Shown here: positions 6,995 through 9,705 of the stretch, one piece after another
Position numbering within the stretch: position 1 is the stretch's first letter
Layout: each line of letters starts with the position of its first letter
Source: CBFGWV01 sp965652545
GTDB lineage: Bacteria > Pseudomonadota > Gammaproteobacteria > Competibacterales > Competibacteraceae
Direction of reading: 5' to 3'
Length of the DNA stretch: 9,705 nucleotides
NCBI GenBank assembly: GCA_965652545.1
Contig: CBFGWV010000186.1
Span: 1-9,705 of the forward strand
Translations under genes and position numbers: made by a program
Notes under the pieces: model-generated
Told to the model about the DNA's origin: nothing
Seen by the model: only the letters and a program-made list of their open reading frames with translations
The model's database searches: none

Positions 6995-7001
6995 AGGCGA
7001 A

Positions 7002-7997
7002 TTACTCGGTCAGGGTGGTGGATAGCGTGATAAAGCTCTCCAACCGGCGCGGGTCGATGTACCCATCGGCCACGGCCTGGCGCAGGGTACAGTCCGGTTC
7101 ATGGCGGTGGCTGCAATCGGAGAAGCGGCAGCGTCCGAGAAACGGTTGCAGCTCAATGAAGCCGCGTGCAACGGCCTGTTTGTCTGCGACGATTGGCGTG
7201 AAGCCGCGCACGCCGGGTGAGTCGATCAGGTCACCGCCATCGGGCAGCGGGTACAAGGTGCTGGTCGTGGTGGTATGCGTGCCGAAGCCGGTGGCTTCGG
7301 ACAGGGCCTGCGTTCGGATGTCGCGCTCCGGCAGCAGCGCATTGACCAGCGACGATTTCCCCACCCCGGACTGGCCCACGAAGATGCTCGTGTGGTCGGT
7401 CAGCGCCTCGCGCAGTGCAATCAAGCCCTCGCGCGAGCGGGAACTGGTGGGGATCACCGCATAGCCGAGGCCGCGGTAGAGCGACGCCAGGTCGCTTGCC
7501 GCATCGCCCGCTTTGAGCAGATCGGCCTTGTTGACGACCAGGAGCGCTTTGACGCCGATCTGGGCGATGGCAACCAGGTAACGGTCGATGAGCGCGCCGT
7601 GGGGTTCCGGCCGGGGGGCGACGACCACGGCGATCTGGTCGAGGTTCGCCGCCACGGGTTTGGGTTTGCCGCTGAAATCGGGCCGGGTGAGCACGGAGCG
7701 GCGGGGCAGCCGTGCGGTGACCACGCCGCTGTCGCCGCCCGAGCGCTGCCAGACGATATGATCGCCGCAGGCCAGCCCATCGAGGTTTTGGCGGACCGAG
7801 CAGCGGATCAGCCCGCCTGCATCGTCTTCGACGACCGCTTGCGCACCGAAGTTGGCGATGATCCTGCCGCGGCTTTCCGGTCCCAGTCCACTGTCGTCCA
7901 CCTCGTCACCGGCTCTGGCCGCCGATCGTGCGCGGCGGTCGGCCTGCAAAGCCTTGATTCGCATCAATTGCTGACGGCTGAGTCGGCGTTGGCTCAT
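7002..7997 (-). CDS. rsgA: Ribosome small subunit-dependent GTPase A
   Basis: 331-residue circularly permuted GTPase that assists late maturation of the 30S subunit; 30S binding stimulates its GTPase activity. An N-terminal OB-fold region (about 42-100) precedes the permuted G domain in the expected order: G4 NKAD (156-159), G5-like TSS (184-186), G1 GQSGVGKSS (208-216), G2 GTHTTTTS (239-246), G3 DSPG (259-262). The C-terminal zinc knuckle has Cys290, Cys295, His297 and Cys303. The length fits the family. The basic N-terminal 30 residues are usual for gammaproteobacterial members. ATG 7997 has only a weak AGAGA-like site upstream. It is divergent from orn across 118 bp, the same pairing as in E. 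coli. Confidence 0.97.
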   Translation of the reverse strand: MSQRRLSRQQLMRIKALQADRRARSAARAGDEVDDSGLGPESRGRIIANFGAQAVVEDDAGGLIRCSVRQNLDGLACGDHIVWQRSGGDSGVVTARLPRRSVLTRPDFSGKPKPVAANLDQIAVVVAPRPEPHGALIDRYLVAIAQIGVKALLVVNKADLLKAGDAASDLASLYRGLGYAVIPTSSRSREGLIALREALTDHTSIFVGQSGVGKSSLVNALLPERDIRTQALSEATGFGTHTTTTSTLYPLPDGGDLIDSPGVRGFTPIVADKQAVARGFIELQPFLGRCRFSDCSHRHEPDCTLRQAVADGYIDPRRLESFITLSTTLTE

Positions 7998-8115
7998 TCT
8001 CTGTACGGTGTCATGGTGGCAGCATGCGGTGGCGAATTTCCTGCCCGAGGGTAGCGGCTGCCATAATCAGGCGGCAACTGCTTTACCGCCTTCCAACAAA
8101 AAAGGATGCCTTTGC
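7998..8115. promoter_or_regulatory. Divergent rsgA/orn promoter region
   Basis: This 118-bp gap must supply promoters for both genes. On the plus strand CATAAT (8062-8067) is a good -10 candidate with a poor -35 (TTCCTG at 8038-8043, spacer 18). Transcription would then start near 8074, giving an orn leader of about 40 nt. That leader holds a short GGCGG/CCGCC inverted repeat. AAAAAAGG (8098-8105), ten nt before ATG 8116, is the probable orn ribosome binding site. I cannot call the rsgA promoter. Confidence 0.4.
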
Positions 8116-8664
8116 ATGTCGCCGGACAATCTCATCTGGATCGATCTTGAAATGACCGGTCTGGACACCCAGACCGATGCCATCATCGAGATCGCCACGG
8201 TGATCACCAACAACCAACTGGAGATTCTAGCCGAGGGGCCCATGCTGGCCATCCATCAGCCGCAGGCGGTTCTCGATGGCATGGATGACTGGAACCGCAA
8301 TCAGCACGGTCGTTCCGGGCTGATCGAACGGGTAAAGGCGAGCACCATCAACGAGGCGGAAGCCGAGCGTCGGACGCTGGCGTTTCTGGCCGAGTGGGTG
8401 CCCGTCGGAGGGTCACCCATGTGCGGCAACAGCATTTGCCAGGACCGGCGGTTCCTCGCCCGCTGCATGCCGCAGCTGGAGCGCTATTTCCATTACCGGA
8501 ACCTGGATGTGAGCGCAGTGAAGGAACTGGCCAAGCGGTGGTATCCGTCGGTCGCACGGGGTGTGCGGAAGAATTCGTCGCATCTGGCGTTGGACGATAT
8601 CCGCGACAGTATCGACGAGTTGAGGTATTACCGCGAACACCTGTTCGTGGCGCCGCCGGCCTAA
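8116..8664 (+). CDS. orn: Oligoribonuclease (DEDDh 3'-5' exonuclease)
   Basis: 182-residue oligoribonuclease that degrades 2-5-nt RNAs, including pGpG, the product of c-di-GMP hydrolysis, to mononucleotides. The DEDDh catalytic set is complete: Asp10 and Glu12 in WIDLEMTGLD (8-17), Asp110 in CGNSICQDRRF, and His156 with Asp161 in SSHLALDDI. Length and motif spacing match E. coli Orn. ATG 8116 was chosen because the protein then starts right at the first strand and AAAAAAGG precedes it; the open frame back to 8008 lacks family similarity. The TAA at 8662-8664 is only 2 bp from the stop of convergent rhdA. Orn is essential in many gammaproteobacteria. Confidence 0.97.
   Translation: MSPDNLIWIDLEMTGLDTQTDAIIEIATVITNNQLEILAEGPMLAIHQPQAVLDGMDDWNRNQHGRSGLIERVKASTINEAEAERRTLAFLAEWVPVGGSPMCGNSICQDRRFLARCMPQLERYFHYRNLDVSAVKELAKRWYPSVARGVRKNSSHLALDDIRDSIDELRYYREHLFVAPPA
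8631..8650. terminator. Hairpin inside the 3' end of orn
   Basis: CCGCGAAC (8631-8638) pairs with GTTCGTGG (8643-8650) around ACCT, with one G.U pair on the plus strand (an A.C mismatch on the minus). It ends 11 nt before the orn stop and 16 nt beyond the convergent rhdA stop. There is no T-tract. It may serve the 3' ends of both convergent transcripts, or simply reflect coding constraint. Confidence 0.3.
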
Positions 8665-8666
8665 GA

Positions 8667-9482
8667 TCAGCGTTCAACCGGTGTGCTGCGGTCGTTACCC
8701 CAGTCGGACCATGCGCCGGGGTAGCCTTTGACGCGCGGATAGCCGAGGGTACGCAGCAGCCAGTAGGTGTGGGCGCTGCGATGATGCGTCTGGCAATAGA
8801 CGATGATTTCTTTGTCCGGGGTCGCGCCGCGGGCGGCCAGCATGTCGCGGATCTGGTTTTCGGGCTTGTATCGCAGTGCCCGTGTCCGGTCCATGGTGTC
8901 CAGCCAGTTGAGATTGACAGCCCCCGGTATGTGTCCGCCGCGCGCCGCTCGGACGTCGCGGCCGGCAAATTCGTCTGCGGTGCGGGTGTCGAGCAAGGCG
9001 AGGTCTGCTGCACCCAGGCGCGAGAGGATGTAGGGCTTGTCGGCGCAGACGTTCGGGTCGCCAGGGTAGGCGACCGGTGTGGCCGGGATTGGCGAGGCGT
9101 CGCCGGGTTCCAGTTCGAAGCCGTCGGCCAGCCACGCCTGCATGCCGCCGTTGAGCAGGGCCAGCGGGGTATGGCCCATGGCGCTGAGGGTGAACAGCAG
9201 ACGCGATGCTTTGCCGTTGCCCTCGTCATCGTAGGCGACGACAGGTACGCCCGGGGCGATGCCCAAGGCGGCCAAACGTGTGGTCAGTTGGTGCAGTTCT
9301 GGTACCAGGCCCATGACTGGCGGTTCGCTGTGGACGATGTCGGCGTAGTCCAGTTGCACGGCACCGGGGATGTGGCCGGTGCGGAAATCGGCGGCCGAAC
9401 GCATGTCGACGATCAGGGGTGGGGTGTCGGTCGTCAGGCCCGCCAAGGTGGCCGGTTCCAGCAGCAAGGGCAGGTCATCCAT
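8667..9482 (-). CDS. rhdA: Thiosulfate sulfurtransferase (rhodanese), RhdA type
   Basis: 271-residue tandem-domain rhodanese that moves sulfane sulfur from thiosulfate to cyanide or another thiol acceptor, probably in the cytoplasm. The inactive N-terminal domain (about 5-125) has HIPGA (37-41) and YDDEGNGKASRL (84-95). The active C-terminal domain (about 145-270) has GGHIPGAVN (182-190) and the loop CQTHHRS with Cys230. That loop sequence, the Cys230 numbering and the 271-residue length agree with Azotobacter vinelandii RhdA as I recall it. The loop differs from the CGSGVTA loop of mercaptopyruvate sulfurtransferases, so thiosulfate is the likelier donor. The frame is open to a GTG at 9521 and has ATGs at 9494, 9488 and 9482; 9482 is preferred because GGAG (9489-9492) lies 6 nt upstream. 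A second Cys (146) lies between the domains. Confidence 0.94.
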   Translation of the reverse strand: MDDLPLLLEPATLAGLTTDTPPLIVDMRSAADFRTGHIPGAVQLDYADIVHSEPPVMGLVPELHQLTTRLAALGIAPGVPVVAYDDEGNGKASRLLFTLSAMGHTPLALLNGGMQAWLADGFELEPGDASPIPATPVAYPGDPNVCADKPYILSRLGAADLALLDTRTADEFAGRDVRAARGGHIPGAVNLNWLDTMDRTRALRYKPENQIRDMLAARGATPDKEIIVYCQTHHRSAHTYWLLRTLGYPRVKGYPGAWSDWGNDRSTPVER

Positions 9483-9488
9483 CGCCAT

Positions 9489-9492
9489 CTCC
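9489..9492 (-). promoter_or_regulatory. Ribosome binding site deciding the rhdA start
   Basis: GGAG on the minus strand lies 6 nt before ATG 9482. It is too close to ATG 9488 and overlaps ATG 9494, so it selects 9482. That start also gives the same length and active-site numbering as Azotobacter RhdA. Confidence 0.6.
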
Positions 9493-9521
9493 ATCAGCGG
9501 TACGCCGGGCAAGCCTGCCAC

Positions 9522-9705
9522 AGGCGGGTGTCGGTTGCCTACTTGGAGGCCTCTTCACCGAAAGGGGCGGCACCCGACCTCTGCTTTCGGCTCCATCCCC
9601 GCCTCCGGCGTCGGGTAAGGCCCGGGCAGACCGTCGGCCGCAGGGATGCGGCCGTCGAGCGTACACGGACGTATTTACAGCGCGTCGGAACACGACCTAC
9701 CGGCT
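9522..9705. other. Gene-free region upstream of rhdA, rich in inverted repeats
   Basis: No gene is supported; the open minus-strand frame here (9693 leftward) is Arg/Pro-rich and runs into rhdA in another frame. The stretch contains an 8-bp palindrome GAGGCCTC (9546-9553), a 7-bp inverted pair ACCCGAC/GTCGGGT (9572-9578 and 9610-9616), an 8-bp palindrome GCCCGGGC (9620-9627) and the hairpin at 9635-9654. I could not identify an rhdA promoter. Confidence 0.5.
9635..9654. repeat. Perfect 8-bp inverted repeat, possible dispersed intergenic element
   Basis: CGGCCGCA (9635-9642) and TGCGGCCG (9647-9654) form a perfect stem around GGGA, extended by two more pairs beyond a T.T mismatch. On the minus strand the surroundings read TACGTCCGTGTACGCTCGAC followed by the stem. 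This resembles a short intergenic repeat I recall from several GC-rich gammaproteobacteria, but I cannot confirm copies from this window. Confidence 0.45.

Larger units (their letters stand above)
6849..7001. other. Spacer between rsgA and degV
   Basis: This 153-bp gap is the largest in the minus-strand block and the likeliest place for a degV promoter. I see no clear -10/-35 pair. It contains a perfect 10-bp palindrome TCGAATTCGA (6887-6896), about 40 nt before the degV start, a possible operator. It also contains the hairpin at 6978-6994, just after the rsgA stop. No small gene is supported. Confidence 0.4.

Noticed and set aside
7275..8054. 259-codon plus-strand frame antisense to rsgA
   Set aside because: rsgA shows all GTPase motifs in order; the antisense product has no recognisable family and crosses the rsgA start region.
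9475..9693. Small minus-strand frame upstream of rhdA
   Set aside because: Arg/Pro-rich composition, overlap with rhdA in another frame, and inverted repeats throughout argue against coding.
1..9705. A defence system, CRISPR array, toxin-antitoxin pair or prophage
   Set aside because: No repeat-spacer pattern, no small two-gene toxin module, no integrase or transposase and no phage structural gene is visible; the DUF429 nuclease-like protein alone is not evidence of defence.

Overview
The window is a GC-rich, gene-dense stretch of bacterial chromosome, most likely from a gammaproteobacterium. The evidence is the divergent orn/rsgA pair (an arrangement also found in E. coli), a nearby 271-residue RhdA-type rhodanese like those of Azotobacter and Pseudomonas, and a GH17-GT2 glucan synthase of the Pseudomonas/Azotobacter NdvB type. 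I cannot place the genus. I see no tRNA, rRNA, CRISPR array, transposase or phage gene.

Layout. Bases 1-322 hold no convincing gene and contain several hairpins upstream of a large plus-strand gene. That gene (323-2920) encodes a membrane protein with a periplasmic GH17 domain and a cytoplasmic GT2 domain, a probable beta-glucan synthase. Its stop codon directly abuts the stop of a minus-strand block of six genes, read from right to left: rsgA (7997-7002), a DegV-family fatty-acid-binding protein (6848-5916), a DUF429 RNase-H-like protein (5911-5141), an uncharacterised lipoprotein (5090-4383), a LysE/RhtB-family exporter (4284-3649) and a sulfotransferase-like P-loop protein (3652-2921). degV/DUF429 (4-nt gap) and exporter/sulfotransferase-like (4-nt GTGA overlap) look translationally coupled. 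The other gaps are 50-153 nt, so the block may be one operon or several. orn (8116-8664, plus) diverges from rsgA across a 118-bp gap and converges with rhdA (9482-8667, minus) with only 2 bp between the stops. Bases 9522-9705 have no gene but are rich in inverted repeats and may be a dispersed intergenic repeat.

Functionally, most of this is housekeeping: ribosome assembly (RsgA), nanoRNA and pGpG turnover (Orn) and sulfane-sulfur transfer (RhdA). The accessory element is the glucan synthase, with a small set of poorly characterised genes (sulfotransferase-like, exporter, lipoprotein, DUF429). I found no convincing sign of a new multi-gene system. The points most worth a second look are the two convergent junctions with essentially no intergenic DNA but hairpins inside the 3' coding ends, the structured region upstream of the glucan synthase, the right-edge inverted-repeat element, and start-codon corrections for degV (TTG), rhdA and the glucan synthase.
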